From assembly GCA_944322925.1 (NCBI GenBank), contig CALUQM010000001.1:84192-148191 (forward strand): DNA of 64,000 nt, in the 5' to 3' direction. Of this stretch, positions 26,303-35,237 are shown one piece after another. Within the stretch, counting starts at the first letter, position 1. Each line of letters starts with the position of its first letter. The DNA comes from an uncultured Bacteroidales bacterium. GTDB taxonomy: Bacteria > Bacteroidota > Bacteroidia > Bacteroidales > UBA932. A program made the translations under genes and the position numbers. The notes under the pieces are model-generated. The model saw only the letters and a list, made by a program, of their open reading frames with translations, was not told the origin of the DNA and did not search any database.

Positions 26303-29300
26303 ATGAAACAAGCAATTAAAGGAATGTTGACTGTACTTGCGGTATTTATCGCAGGCGCAGCATCCTTTGCGCAGGTCACAACTTCAGGTCTCAACGGTCA
26401 TGTTTACGACGAGGCCGGTGAACCTCTTGCCGGTGCAGCAGTAATCGCTGTCCACACCCCTTCAGGAACACAGTACGCAGCTGTGGCAAATGAAGAAGGC
26501 CGTTATGTCATCAATGGTATGCGTTCTGGCGGACCTTACAATGTGGAGATTTCGTACCTCGGGATGTCCACAATCGAATATACAGATGTGACCCTGAAGC
26601 TCGGAGAACCTCTGGAACTTAATGCCTCCATGAAGGCATCCAATGAACTGGATGCCGTCTTTGTCGTGAGCGAGAGCTCTTTCAATGCAGGCAAGACAGG
26701 GGCAGGTGCGAGCTTCAGCCGCAAGGCTGTGGAGACAACCCCGTCTGTCGACAGAAGCATCTATGACGTGGTACAGTACACGCCTCAGGCCATGCTGAAC
26801 AAGAACGGCGGTATTTCCTTTGCCGGTACGAACAACCGTTACAACAGTTTCCAGATCGACGGTGCGGTGGCGAATGATGCTTTCGGACTTGCTTCGACAG
26901 GAACAAACGGCGGTCAGGTAGGCGCGAATCCTGTTTCCCTCGATGCCATAGATGAGATACAGGTAGTAGTGGCCCCTTTCGACGTGCGTCAGTCGGGTTT
27001 CACCGGCGGCGCCATCAATGCCGTGACGAAATCCGGTACCAACACCGTGACAGGTTCATTCTACAGCTATCTTAATAATCAGGATTTCATAGGTTCGACT
27101 CCTGGAGAACTTCAGGAGGGCCAGACACGTGAAAAGTATGATACCCAGCTGTCCCAGACATACGGCTTTACCGTAGGGGCTCCCATTATCAAGGATAAGC
27201 TCTTCATTTTCGCGAGTGCTGAATACAAGAGGAATTCGACTCCGAACATATACACTCCGTACAACAATTCCTACGACGGCATCGAACTCCTCGAGAACGT
27301 CATTTACAACGGCCAGGACCTCGGCAACCGTTTCAACAGCGCCATAGCCGATGCCATGATAGAATATTATGAGGCCAACTACGGAATTTCGGATACGGGA
27401 GAAACCTATACTCCGCATCAGGTGATAGACCAGTCCATCAACGCAATGGCGAGAATCGACTGGAATATCAGGGACAACCACAAGTTCATGTTCCGTTACC
27501 AGCTCGTGGACGCCTATGCGGACAAGTACGATGCAGGTGCGACGCAGTACATGTTTAACAATTCTTCCTACAGGCAGTCGAATCAGACTCATACCCTTGT
27601 GGCAGAATTGAATTCCCGCGTATCGGACGAGGTTTCCAATGAATTCCGCGCTACTGCCGTCTTCGTAAGGGACGACAGGACGGTACCGTATGCCGGAGCC
27701 AACATCTTCATTACTGATGCCTTCAGAGTCACCCTCGGTACGGACTACTCTTCCGGAGCCAATGCCGTCCACTCCGATGTATATACCATTTCCGACAACG
27801 TTTCCATTTTCAAGGGCAACCATAATATTACCGTAGGTACCCATAACGAAATCATGCGCTTCTACAACGTATTCCTTGAAGGAGCCTACGGTTCGTACGG
27901 ATTCAGTTCGATAAACGATTTCTTCAAGGGCTCCGACGCAATCAATGCCTACGGGTACTTCTATGCCGATCCTTCCCTTACCGGAGGCGAGACAAGATGG
28001 GGAGCTACGGCCTGGACTGCCCAGTTCGGACTGTATGCCCAGGACGAGTGGAAACCCAATACGCAGTTTACCCTTACCTACGGTCTGAGAATGGACATGC
28101 CGATGCTTCTGAACAAGCCGACGGCCAATCCTGATTTCAATGCAAGTCAGTTGGCTGCCGAGCACGGCCAGTACGTAGGGAATGTTCCAAGGCCGACAGT
28201 CCTTTTCTCTCCACGCATAGGCTTCCGCTGGTATGCTGACAAGGCCAGGAAGTCGCTGATCCGCGGAGGTGCAGGCCTCTTCACGGGCAGGGTTCCTTTC
28301 GTATGGCTGGTGAACGCCTACAACAATACGGGCATGGAGTCCAAGTCCATTTATCTTGAAGGGGCAGAGACAGCGGGTCTTCCTCTGACAAGCAATCCGT
28401 ATCGCGACATAGTGGAGTCCGGCAAATATCCTGTCCTCGGTTCCTCGGTAATCAACACTATTTCAAGGAATTTCAAATATCCTCAGACTTTCAGGGTGAA
28501 CCTCGGCTATGAGCAGGTATTCGGACAGGGCTGGAAATTCACATTCGACGCTCTCTATTCGAAAGGAATAAACAATGTATTTTTCGAGAATCTGGCTCTT
28601 GTAGACAACGGGCACAAGACCTACGCCGTAAATGCCGCCGCTGCCAATGCCGACAATGTCGCACCTTATTACAGCGTCGACGGCACGTACGATACAGTGA
28701 TCGCCCTCAGGAATACGAACAAAGGCTATTCCTACTCGCTCAGCGGTCAGATTGAAAAGAGTTTCGACTTCGGTCTCGATCTCATGGCAGCCTATACTTT
28801 CGGCCATTCTTATTCGGTAAATGACGGAACTTCATCAGTGGCTTCGTCGAACTGGAAATACAATTACGCAGTGGATTCCAATTCCCCTGAACTTTCGCAC
28901 TCCCTGTTCGACCGCCCTCACAAGGTGATGGCAGCCGTTACCTACACTACTCCTGCCTATGCGCGCGGCCGCCTGCAGACTACCGTTTCTCTCAGATACA
29001 ACGGTCTCAGCGGACAGAGATATTCCTATTCTCTGAATGAAGGGCGCAACATGAACTACAACGGTGACGGGACATACGGCAACTCGCTCATGTATATCCC
29101 TACCAGGGAAGAAGTAGGGCAGATGGACTGGGCAAGCCAGGAAGATGCCGACAAGTTCGAGGCTTATGTGAGCGGAGACAGGTATCTCAGCAGACACAGA
29201 GGCGAATGGTCGACAAGATACGGTGCGATAACAAGGTTCGAGAATCATTTTGACCTTCACATAGCACAGGATTTCTATTATGACAGAAAGAGCGGACGCA

Positions 29301-29533
29301 AGATCCAGGTCGTAGTGGATTTCCTGAATATCGGAAACATGTTCAACCGCGAATGGGGACTTTACGGAGATGCCGAATTCTATACACGCCAGATTCTGCA
29401 TGTGTCGAACCTCACTGCCGATGAATCCGGGAACATAACTCCTACGTATCAGTTCATGGAACCGGTAGACTTTGCCCTGAATGACTTTTATTCAAGGTGG
29501 AGATGCCAGATCGGCCTGAGAGTCACGTTCTGA
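26303..29533 (+). CDS. TonB-dependent outer-membrane receptor, Oar-like
   Basis: 1076 aa from the ATG at 26303. Signal peptide (MKQAIKGMLTVLAVFIAGAASFAQ), then a carboxypeptidase-D-like beta-sandwich (about residues 30-110, GHVYDEAGEPLAGAAVIAVH), a plug domain with YNSFQIDGAVANDAFG and DEIQVVVAPFDVRQSGFTGGAINAVTKSG, and a long beta-barrel ending in RWRCQIGLRVTF with the terminal Phe needed for BAM insertion. No SusD-like partner follows, and the plug resembles Oar-type receptors. It has its own promoter and a strong terminator, so it is a single-gene unit. Ligand unknown. Confidence 0.92.
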   Translation: MKQAIKGMLTVLAVFIAGAASFAQVTTSGLNGHVYDEAGEPLAGAAVIAVHTPSGTQYAAVANEEGRYVINGMRSGGPYNVEISYLGMSTIEYTDVTLKLGEPLELNASMKASNELDAVFVVSESSFNAGKTGAGASFSRKAVETTPSVDRSIYDVVQYTPQAMLNKNGGISFAGTNNRYNSFQIDGAVANDAFGLASTGTNGGQVGANPVSLDAIDEIQVVVAPFDVRQSGFTGGAINAVTKSGTNTVTGSFYSYLNNQDFIGSTPGELQEGQTREKYDTQLSQTYGFTVGAPIIKDKLFIFASAEYKRNSTPNIYTPYNNSYDGIELLENVIYNGQDLGNRFNSAIADAMIEYYEANYGISDTGETYTPHQVIDQSINAMARIDWNIRDNHKFMFRYQLVDAYADKYDAGATQYMFNNSSYRQSNQTHTLVAELNSRVSDEVSNEFRATAVFVRDDRTVPYAGANIFITDAFRVTLGTDYSSGANAVHSDVYTISDNVSIFKGNHNITVGTHNEIMRFYNVFLEGAYGSYGFSSINDFFKGSDAINAYGYFYADPSLTGGETRWGATAWTAQFGLYAQDEWKPNTQFTLTYGLRMDMPMLLNKPTANPDFNASQLAAEHGQYVGNVPRPTVLFSPRIGFRWYADKARKSLIRGGAGLFTGRVPFVWLVNAYNNTGMESKSIYLEGAETAGLPLTSNPYRDIVESGKYPVLGSSVINTISRNFKYPQTFRVNLGYEQVFGQGWKFTFDALYSKGINNVFFENLALVDNGHKTYAVNAAAANADNVAPYYSVDGTYDTVIALRNTNKGYSYSLSGQIEKSFDFGLDLMAAYTFGHSYSVNDGTSSVASSNWKYNYAVDSNSPELSHSLFDRPHKVMAAVTYTTPAYARGRLQTTVSLRYNGLSGQRYSYSLNEGRNMNYNGDGTYGNSLMYIPTREEVGQMDWASQEDADKFEAYVSGDRYLSRHRGEWSTRYGAITRFENHFDLHIAQDFYYDRKSGRKIQVVVDFLNIGNMFNREWGLYGDAEFYTRQILHVSNLTADESGNITPTYQFMEPVDFALNDFYSRWRCQIGLRVTF

Positions 29534-29574
29534 CAATCCGGTCTTACATGGTCCTCCCGACCGCATGACAATAA

Positions 29575-29648
29575 GGGCTGACTGACAAGGGTGCTTTCTG
29601 TTGCGCAAGCCATGAAATCCGCCTTTTTCAGTCAGCCCCGTTTTTTTT
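29575..29648 (+). terminator. Rho-independent terminator after the first TonB receptor
   Basis: An 11-bp perfect stem GGGCTGACTGA (29575-29585) / TCAGTCAGCCC (29628-29638) with a long loop, followed by eight T at 29641-29648. Confidence 0.88.
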
Positions 29649-29720
29649 GCAGGCCGACCTGAACCGCATAATCATTAGTGATAAAGTGTAAGGGGTAATC
29701 GAAATTTAATTGGGATTTTA

Positions 29721-29750
29721 TTGTTTCGGAGGTAAAATTGTATAAATTTG
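29721..29750 (+). promoter_or_regulatory. Promoter of the surface nuclease/TonB operon
   Basis: TTG at 29721-29723, a 19-nt spacer and TAAATTTG at 29743-29750. It gives a 50-nt leader before the ATG at 29802 and is the only clear promoter seen before the genes that follow on the same strand up to 41421. Confidence 0.7.
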
Positions 29751-29801
29751 CCACTGAATAGCATGCAAAGGCAAATTTTGTTCATTTAACTACTTGATAT
29801 T

Positions 29802-31814
29802 ATGAAGTTAAGAAGTTTACTATCAGGAATTATCCCTTTCATGGCACTCGCTTTCGTGTCATGCGAGGAAGAAGAGACTGTAAAGCCTGCAAGCATTTTT
29901 GCAGATAAGGAGTCGGTTTCCATTCCTGCCGAGGGCGGATCGGAAAAAATCATGATCACTTCGACAAGAAACTGGACCTCTACCGTCTACGGAGAAGGCA
30001 TTACTGTCGCTCCGAACACGGGAGAGGCTTCGGAAGAAGCGGTGGAAGTTGTCATCACTGCGGAGCCGAATACCGAGTCGACGACAAGAAAGGCTACAGT
30101 CATTTTCGACGCAGGAAGCGTGGAGACAACTGTTACCGTGACCCAGTTCGCGGCCGGGACTTCACTCGCCACGATTTCCGGAATACGCGAACTTGCTCCG
30201 TCCGGGAATGATAAAGTGACGATAGCCGACGGTACGATCATCAGGGCCACTGTCGTTTCGAGCAGGGAGCTCAACAACATGATTTCACAGAAAAACGCCT
30301 ATATACAGGATGCTTCTGCCGGAATACAGATCAGATTTGCGGAAAATCATGAATACGACTTCGGGGCAGAGATTGAAATCGACCTTTCGGGCGAGCAGCT
30401 CTCGCTGTACGGAGGCGCACCTCAGCTCGGAGAGATTCCTCTGAATAAAGTGACAGTCGTTTCAACAGGCAACAAGGTAGAGCCGAAGGCCGTTTCCATC
30501 ACGGATTTCATGGCAAACAAGTACGACGGCCAGTATATATCCCTGAGCAATGTCCAGGTAGCCGGAGAGGATCTCGGGAAGACGTTTGTCGTAAATGATT
30601 CCCATACATCCATCACGATGGAAGCCCAGACAGGCGAACGTTTTGTCATTTTCTCATCGAAATATGCGACATACAAGGATCAGACAGTCCCTGAAGGTTC
30701 GGGAACCGTCAGCGGCGTGGCCATGATCAACAACGGTACGATCCAGCTGTCATTCGCACAGGAATCGGACTGGGCCGGACTTACGGGAGCACGTTTCGAA
30801 GGCGTGGACTATCTGACGGTAGATGTCGAATCCACGAGCGTCGGCAAGGAGGCCGGTTCGTTCAAGGTTAATGTCAGTGCGAAGGACGCTGCTTCATGGA
30901 CGGCAGAGTCTTCCGATCCGTCATGGCTTACGGTCAGCCCTGCATCGGGTACGGGCTCTTCCGAAGTGACGGTTTCCTATACGGCCGGAACGCAAAACAG
31001 GGAAGGCATCATCACGTTCAAGTCAGGCGAACTTACTGCAACCTGCACTGTAAGCCAGCTCGCGGAAGGTCTTGAAAAGCTGACTGTCGCCGAATTCCTG
31101 GCAAAGGAACCGGGCGATACCTATTATGAACTCACCGGTACCATTACCAATATCGCAAATACTACCTACGGAAACCTTACTATAAAGGATGAGACCGGAG
31201 ACGTCTATATTTACGGCGTGACACAGACGAAGGTCGAGGGATCGAACGACAAGTCATTCTCGAAGATAGGCCTCAAGGTCGGCGACATACTTACTCTCGC
31301 TACGAGAAGAGATGAGTACAACGGCACTCCGCAGGGCGGCGGAAACAGCAATCCTGCATATTATATCAGCCACATCGAAAGTGAACTTCCTGCAGAGGAG
31401 CTCAAGAACCCTTTGACGAGCAATGTGAAATTTACCGAAGTCAACAAGTTCTATTCGGAAAAGGCGGAGGTAAACGGCACTGCTGACGTCGCCGTATTCA
31501 AATTCGGAACATCCAGTGTAGACGGAGAGGCTACAATGACGATTCCTGCGGGAACAACGAAAATTTCCTTCTACGGAGTGGCCTGGAACAACAAGACGGG
31601 AAGCATTACACTGTCTGCGGCCGGAGCTACCTTCTCTCCTTCGACAATAGATTTCAAGGCGAATGCCGGTGCAAACAACAATTCGCCATATACCATCACC
31701 GTATCTGACGAGAGCGACTGGTACGAAGTATCGGTTTCAGGGGTTACGGCGGAAACGACAGTTACCGTGAAGAGCAAAACCCGCGCAATCATCTGGGGCG
31801 TGAACGCCGAATAA
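29802..31814 (+). CDS. Surface lipoprotein with two BACON domains and OB-fold/DUF5689-like domains
   Basis: 670 aa. Lipoprotein signal with Cys21 in AFVSC, followed by EEEE, the acidic type of tail linked to surface export in Bacteroidota. Domain order: BACON-like Ig fold (about 30-110, SIPAEGGSEKIMITSTRNWTS); a DUF5689/OB-like domain (about 115-325, with AYIQDASAGIQIRF and GQYISLSNV); second BACON (about 340-425, SWLTVSPASGTG); a second OB-fold (about 430-530, LTVAEFLAKEPGDTYYELTG, GNLTIKDETGDVYIYG) of the kind found next to extracellular nucleases; C-terminal beta region. No catalytic site is seen. First gene of the nuclease operon, so a nucleic-acid-binding surface protein is a reasonable inference. 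Confidence 0.85.
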   Translation: MKLRSLLSGIIPFMALAFVSCEEEETVKPASIFADKESVSIPAEGGSEKIMITSTRNWTSTVYGEGITVAPNTGEASEEAVEVVITAEPNTESTTRKATVIFDAGSVETTVTVTQFAAGTSLATISGIRELAPSGNDKVTIADGTIIRATVVSSRELNNMISQKNAYIQDASAGIQIRFAENHEYDFGAEIEIDLSGEQLSLYGGAPQLGEIPLNKVTVVSTGNKVEPKAVSITDFMANKYDGQYISLSNVQVAGEDLGKTFVVNDSHTSITMEAQTGERFVIFSSKYATYKDQTVPEGSGTVSGVAMINNGTIQLSFAQESDWAGLTGARFEGVDYLTVDVESTSVGKEAGSFKVNVSAKDAASWTAESSDPSWLTVSPASGTGSSEVTVSYTAGTQNREGIITFKSGELTATCTVSQLAEGLEKLTVAEFLAKEPGDTYYELTGTITNIANTTYGNLTIKDETGDVYIYGVTQTKVEGSNDKSFSKIGLKVGDILTLATRRDEYNGTPQGGGNSNPAYYISHIESELPAEELKNPLTSNVKFTEVNKFYSEKAEVNGTADVAVFKFGTSSVDGEATMTIPAGTTKISFYGVAWNNKTGSITLSAAGATFSPSTIDFKANAGANNNSPYTITVSDESDWYEVSVSGVTAETTVTVKSKTRAIIWGVNAE

Positions 31815-31824
31815 GTCTTTTTAT

Positions 31825-31908
31825 GATGCCGGCCGAGAGACAGCCAGAATGCTGCCGCCCGGCCGGTATCGTCGATATGAAAACGACGGAGAGGGTTCAT
31901 GCCCTCTC
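31825..31908 (+). other. Two intercistronic hairpins
   Basis: First: an 11-bp stem GATGCCGGCCG (31825-31835) / CGGCCGGTATC (31860-31870), one wobble. Second: a 7-bp stem GAGAGGG (31889-31895) / CCCTCTC (31902-31908). Neither has a U-tract, so they look like mRNA-stabilising or partially polar structures after the first gene rather than full terminators. Confidence 0.5.
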
Positions 31909-31940
31909 ATCGTTTCTTGAATACAGTTAACAATATGCCG

Positions 31941-32942
31941 ATGAAAAAATATTTGATATTTGCGGTGTCGCTCTATGCAGCATTGTTCCTGACTTCCTGT
32001 CATGAGGAAGTCGTGCAGCCGCCGCTTCCGGAACTCTCTGTTTCCGGAACTTCCTTTGAATTCAAGTCCGGAGGCGGGACCGAAGAATTTACCGTAAGCA
32101 CAAACAGGTCGTTTACGGTCATTTCCGACGCTTCCTGGCTCGCTTTCGATCCGGCGTCAGTCGAAAAGCCTGCCGGAGAGGCGGGAGAACATTCCGTGAC
32201 TGTGACAGCCCTTCCCAATTCAAGGTACGAGTCCAGGACAGGGGTCATTACCGTAAAGATTCTCAGCGACTATCAGAATATAACCGTCAGCCAGTCCGGA
32301 AATCAGGATGCCACACCGTCCCTTATATATCAGAACGACTTTGACAAGGGTTCGCAAAGCGGAAATCCTTTTGTTGACGAAACGGATATCTGGAGAAACG
32401 AGACCGGTGTCGGCACGAGTACGGCCGTATATTATGCTTCCGGCGTGAGTGTGAGAACCTCGAGAACTTCGTCGACGGACGGCAACAAATATCCGGACTA
32501 TACCGCTTCCGGAAGCAACAACCTCTTTTTCGGCAGCGGCTCTCCGTATTTTGTCATTGCGAACCTCGCGCTTCAGAGCGCGCATAAGGATCTTGCCCTT
32601 ACATTCGGAGTCGATCCGGGCATGAATGCCGTTTTCTCGGACGAGGATTTCCCTGTAATGATCAGCCGCAACGGAACTGACTGGGTGACATTGCCGGGCT
32701 GCAGATTTTCCGAGGAGACCGGTGCCGCTCCTGAAGGGAAATGGGCTCTTGCTTCCATATATTTCTCACTTCCTGAACCTGTGTCGCAGCTGTGGCTCCG
32801 TTTTGCCCCTGGCGTACCGTCGATGTACAGAATAGACGACCTTACTCTCAGAATGGCCGATGAAGACGAGGCGGACATGCTCGTGACTGTCGACTGGTCC
32901 GATTCGAAAAAGATAACGGTATCAGGAACACCTATCGAGTAA
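31941..32942 (+). CDS. BACON-domain surface lipoprotein
   Basis: 333 aa from the ATG at 31941 (MKKYLIFAV); ATG 31935 adds two residues. Lipid attachment at Cys20 (FLTSC), followed by HEE. A BACON domain covers about residues 33-120 (LSVSGTSFEFKSGGGTEEFTV, ASWLAFDP). The C-terminal half (about 125-310) looks like a secreted jelly-roll/concanavalin-like beta-sandwich (LIYQNDFDKGS, RIDDLTLRM), a type that often binds ligands. It overlaps the next start by one base (TAATG), so it is co-translated with the nuclease gene. No enzyme motif seen. Confidence 0.82.
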   Translation: MKKYLIFAVSLYAALFLTSCHEEVVQPPLPELSVSGTSFEFKSGGGTEEFTVSTNRSFTVISDASWLAFDPASVEKPAGEAGEHSVTVTALPNSRYESRTGVITVKILSDYQNITVSQSGNQDATPSLIYQNDFDKGSQSGNPFVDETDIWRNETGVGTSTAVYYASGVSVRTSRTSSTDGNKYPDYTASGSNNLFFGSGSPYFVIANLALQSAHKDLALTFGVDPGMNAVFSDEDFPVMISRNGTDWVTLPGCRFSEETGAAPEGKWALASIYFSLPEPVSQLWLRFAPGVPSMYRIDDLTLRMADEDEADMLVTVDWSDSKKITVSGTPIE

Positions 32943-34099
32943 TGAAGTCCGGTCTGCTATACATAATCGCCTGCACTGCATTGATATATTGTTCCTGCTC
33001 CGCCGGGAGCCAGTACGGACAGGTCATGCTGAAAACAGACGTTATCGCAGCCGAAGACAATGCGGTTTTCGTGCAGGTAACTTCCGACGGGAGCTGGACC
33101 CTGAGCCTTGATTTCTCCGGGCAGGAAGAATGGGCGCAACTGTCCAGGACATCAGGGACCGGCAGCAGCAACAGCATTGTCCTTGCCTGTGAGACAAACA
33201 CGTCCGGGAATCCGAGATCGGTGACTGTAATTGCGGATTTTCGGGACAATTCAAGTTCAACAGTGCTTGTCCAGCTCGGTGCCGAAGAGTCTCTGTCTCC
33301 GGATCCTGAATTCCCCGGACTTGAGTCCGATCCTGTGCGTACATGGATGGAACTGCCCGAAATGCATTCGGAGAAAGGCTGTGCCTGGGTGTTCCACAAC
33401 ATGAACATAGGCGGCGGCAGGGTCGTCAGGAACTATTCTCTGTTCTATGATGCGGAGAACATGCTTGCGAGGTGGGTAGCTTATCCGCTGAATCCCGGGC
33501 TTAACGGTTCGGGATCCAGAAATGACCAGTTCGAGGCCAAGGATCCCAAGATCCCTGTAGAATACCAGCCGTACACCGAACGCGGATGGGGCGTCAGCGG
33601 CTATGACAGGGGGCACCAGATTCCCGCGGCAGACAGGTATCATACATATTCTCAGGACAGGACTCTCGACTCCCACAGGTCGACATTCTATCCGACCAAC
33701 ATGACTGTACAGAATTCCAGACTGAACCAGAGCGTCTGGTCGGATCTCGAAGGCAAGGTCAGGTCATGGTCGTCCCGCTCCGACACCCTGTACGTCGTCA
33801 CGGGCTGTGTCCCGTCCGAAGCGGATTTCATTACCGACAGGGCGGGCAACAGGGTGAATGTTCCTGCCGGATATTACAAGGCCCTGTTGAGATACAGTGC
33901 CTCGAGCACTGTCGGAGAATATTTGGGAATCGCATTTTATTTCGACAATTCGGCTCCTTCCTCGAATAAGGTCAGTTCCTCCATGTGCATGACCATAGAT
34001 GCCCTTGAGGAGAAGCTTGACATGAATTTCTTTCCGCGCCTGACATCCGAACAGGAGGCCGCAGCCGAAGCCTTCGTCTCCAGCTGGTGGTGGAATTGA
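32942..34099 (+). CDS. DNA/RNA non-specific endonuclease (NUC1 family), surface or periplasmic lipoprotein
   Basis: 385 aa. Lipoprotein signal with Cys19 (IYCSC), a BACON-like N-terminal domain (about 25-110), then a His-Me finger nuclease domain (about 130-380). The active-site motif DRGHQIPAADR contains the catalytic histidine, and FYPTNMTVQNSRLNQSVW supplies the metal-binding asparagine. The family cuts single- and double-stranded DNA and RNA without sequence preference using Mg. The lipid anchor indicates action outside the cytosol. It is coupled to the preceding BACON lipoprotein and followed after 44 bp by an EEP-family phosphodiesterase. Confidence 0.92.
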   Translation: MKSGLLYIIACTALIYCSCSAGSQYGQVMLKTDVIAAEDNAVFVQVTSDGSWTLSLDFSGQEEWAQLSRTSGTGSSNSIVLACETNTSGNPRSVTVIADFRDNSSSTVLVQLGAEESLSPDPEFPGLESDPVRTWMELPEMHSEKGCAWVFHNMNIGGGRVVRNYSLFYDAENMLARWVAYPLNPGLNGSGSRNDQFEAKDPKIPVEYQPYTERGWGVSGYDRGHQIPAADRYHTYSQDRTLDSHRSTFYPTNMTVQNSRLNQSVWSDLEGKVRSWSSRSDTLYVVTGCVPSEADFITDRAGNRVNVPAGYYKALLRYSASSTVGEYLGIAFYFDNSAPSSNKVSSSMCMTIDALEEKLDMNFFPRLTSEQEAAAEAFVSSWWWN

Positions 34100-34143
34100 C
34101 ATACTGAGAAACTCCGTCGAACAGACGCTAATTTATTTGCGAA

Positions 34144-35223
34144 ATGAGAAAATTATTTTTTACAGTCCTTGCCTTTGCCTTTTCCTGCATCCTCGTATTT
34201 GCCGGAAACGGTCTGAAAACCAGACAGAACTATGTCATAGGATTCTATAATCTTGAGAATCTGTTTGATGTCTATAACGATCCTGCCAAGAACGACGAGG
34301 AGTTCCTTCCGGACGGGCAGAACAACTGGACGGAAGTCAAATATAAAAAGAAACTCCACAACATGGCCGTTGTCATAGCCGACATGGCCAGGTCCAACGG
34401 AGCATTCCATACCATCCTCGGAGTTTCGGAAATAGAAAACAGGCTCGTCCTCGAAGACCTGATCTCCCAGCCGGAACTTTTGCCGGCGCGTTTCGAAATC
34501 GTGCATTATGACAGTCCGGACCGCAGGGGGGTCGATGTCGGCCTGCTTTACCGTCCCGATCAGTTCGAATATCTCGACAGCGAGTCGATTCCGTTTTCCT
34601 TCGAAGGAACCGAGGTGGATATTACCCTGACGAAGGAGGAACAGGAAGATTTCCGGACAAGGGACATACTCATGGTGCACGGGAGGATTGCGGATGAGGA
34701 TTTCGCGATTTATGTGGCCCATCTCCCGTCGCGCTCCGGCGGCAAGGGCGGGGATCTCAGAAGTCTCGGCGGTGAAATCATAAGGAAACATGCTGACAGG
34801 ATGATGGAGAAATATCCCGGGATCAAGATTGTCATCATGGGCGACATGAACGACAATCCTTTCGATGACAGCATGGCAAAGTATCTCGGCGCCGTGAAGA
34901 ATATCGGCGACGTACCTGCGGAAGGCTTTTTCAATCCGTTCTGGAAAATGCTCGATGAAGGCTACGGCTCCATAGCCTACAGAGACGTATGGAGCATCTA
35001 CGACCAGGTCATCGTCAACGGTGCGCTCGTCAGGGCTGAATCCGGCTCTCTTGCCATACAGCAGGTCGACAGGAAAGGTCATTACGGCGTAGTGTTCAAG
35101 CGTCCATACATGGTGACCCAGAAAGGATATTACAAAGGTTATCCGTTCAGGACCTTTTCCAGCGGGAAATTCATCAACGGCTACAGCGACCATTTCCCTA
35201 CATACATCGTAATCGGCAAATAG
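34144..35223 (+). CDS. Secreted endonuclease/exonuclease/phosphatase family protein
   Basis: 359 aa. Signal peptide MRKLFFTVLAFAFSCILVFA. The EEP fold is recognised by YNLENLFD near the start of the mature protein, the metal-binding Glu in LGVSEIENR, VAHLPSRSGG, MGDMNDNP (catalytic Asp and Asn) and the C-terminal GYSDHFPTY (Asp-His pair). All catalytic positions are present. Members cleave phosphodiester or phosphomonoester bonds of nucleic acids or other substrates. Context between a non-specific nuclease and a TonB receptor suggests that it trims nucleic-acid fragments. It precedes the receptor by 14 bp. Confidence 0.9.
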   Translation: MRKLFFTVLAFAFSCILVFAGNGLKTRQNYVIGFYNLENLFDVYNDPAKNDEEFLPDGQNNWTEVKYKKKLHNMAVVIADMARSNGAFHTILGVSEIENRLVLEDLISQPELLPARFEIVHYDSPDRRGVDVGLLYRPDQFEYLDSESIPFSFEGTEVDITLTKEEQEDFRTRDILMVHGRIADEDFAIYVAHLPSRSGGKGGDLRSLGGEIIRKHADRMMEKYPGIKIVIMGDMNDNPFDDSMAKYLGAVKNIGDVPAEGFFNPFWKMLDEGYGSIAYRDVWSIYDQVIVNGALVRAESGSLAIQQVDRKGHYGVVFKRPYMVTQKGYYKGYPFRTFSSGKFINGYSDHFPTYIVIGK

Positions 35224-35237
35224 AAAACATAATCGAT

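Noticed and set aside
27056-28165. 369-codon minus-strand frame inside the first TonB receptor
   Set aside because: Antisense shadow; no domain, signal peptide or start context.
34153-35193. 346-codon minus-strand frame opposite the EEP-family gene
   Set aside because: The plus strand has all catalytic motifs of the family; the other frame has none.
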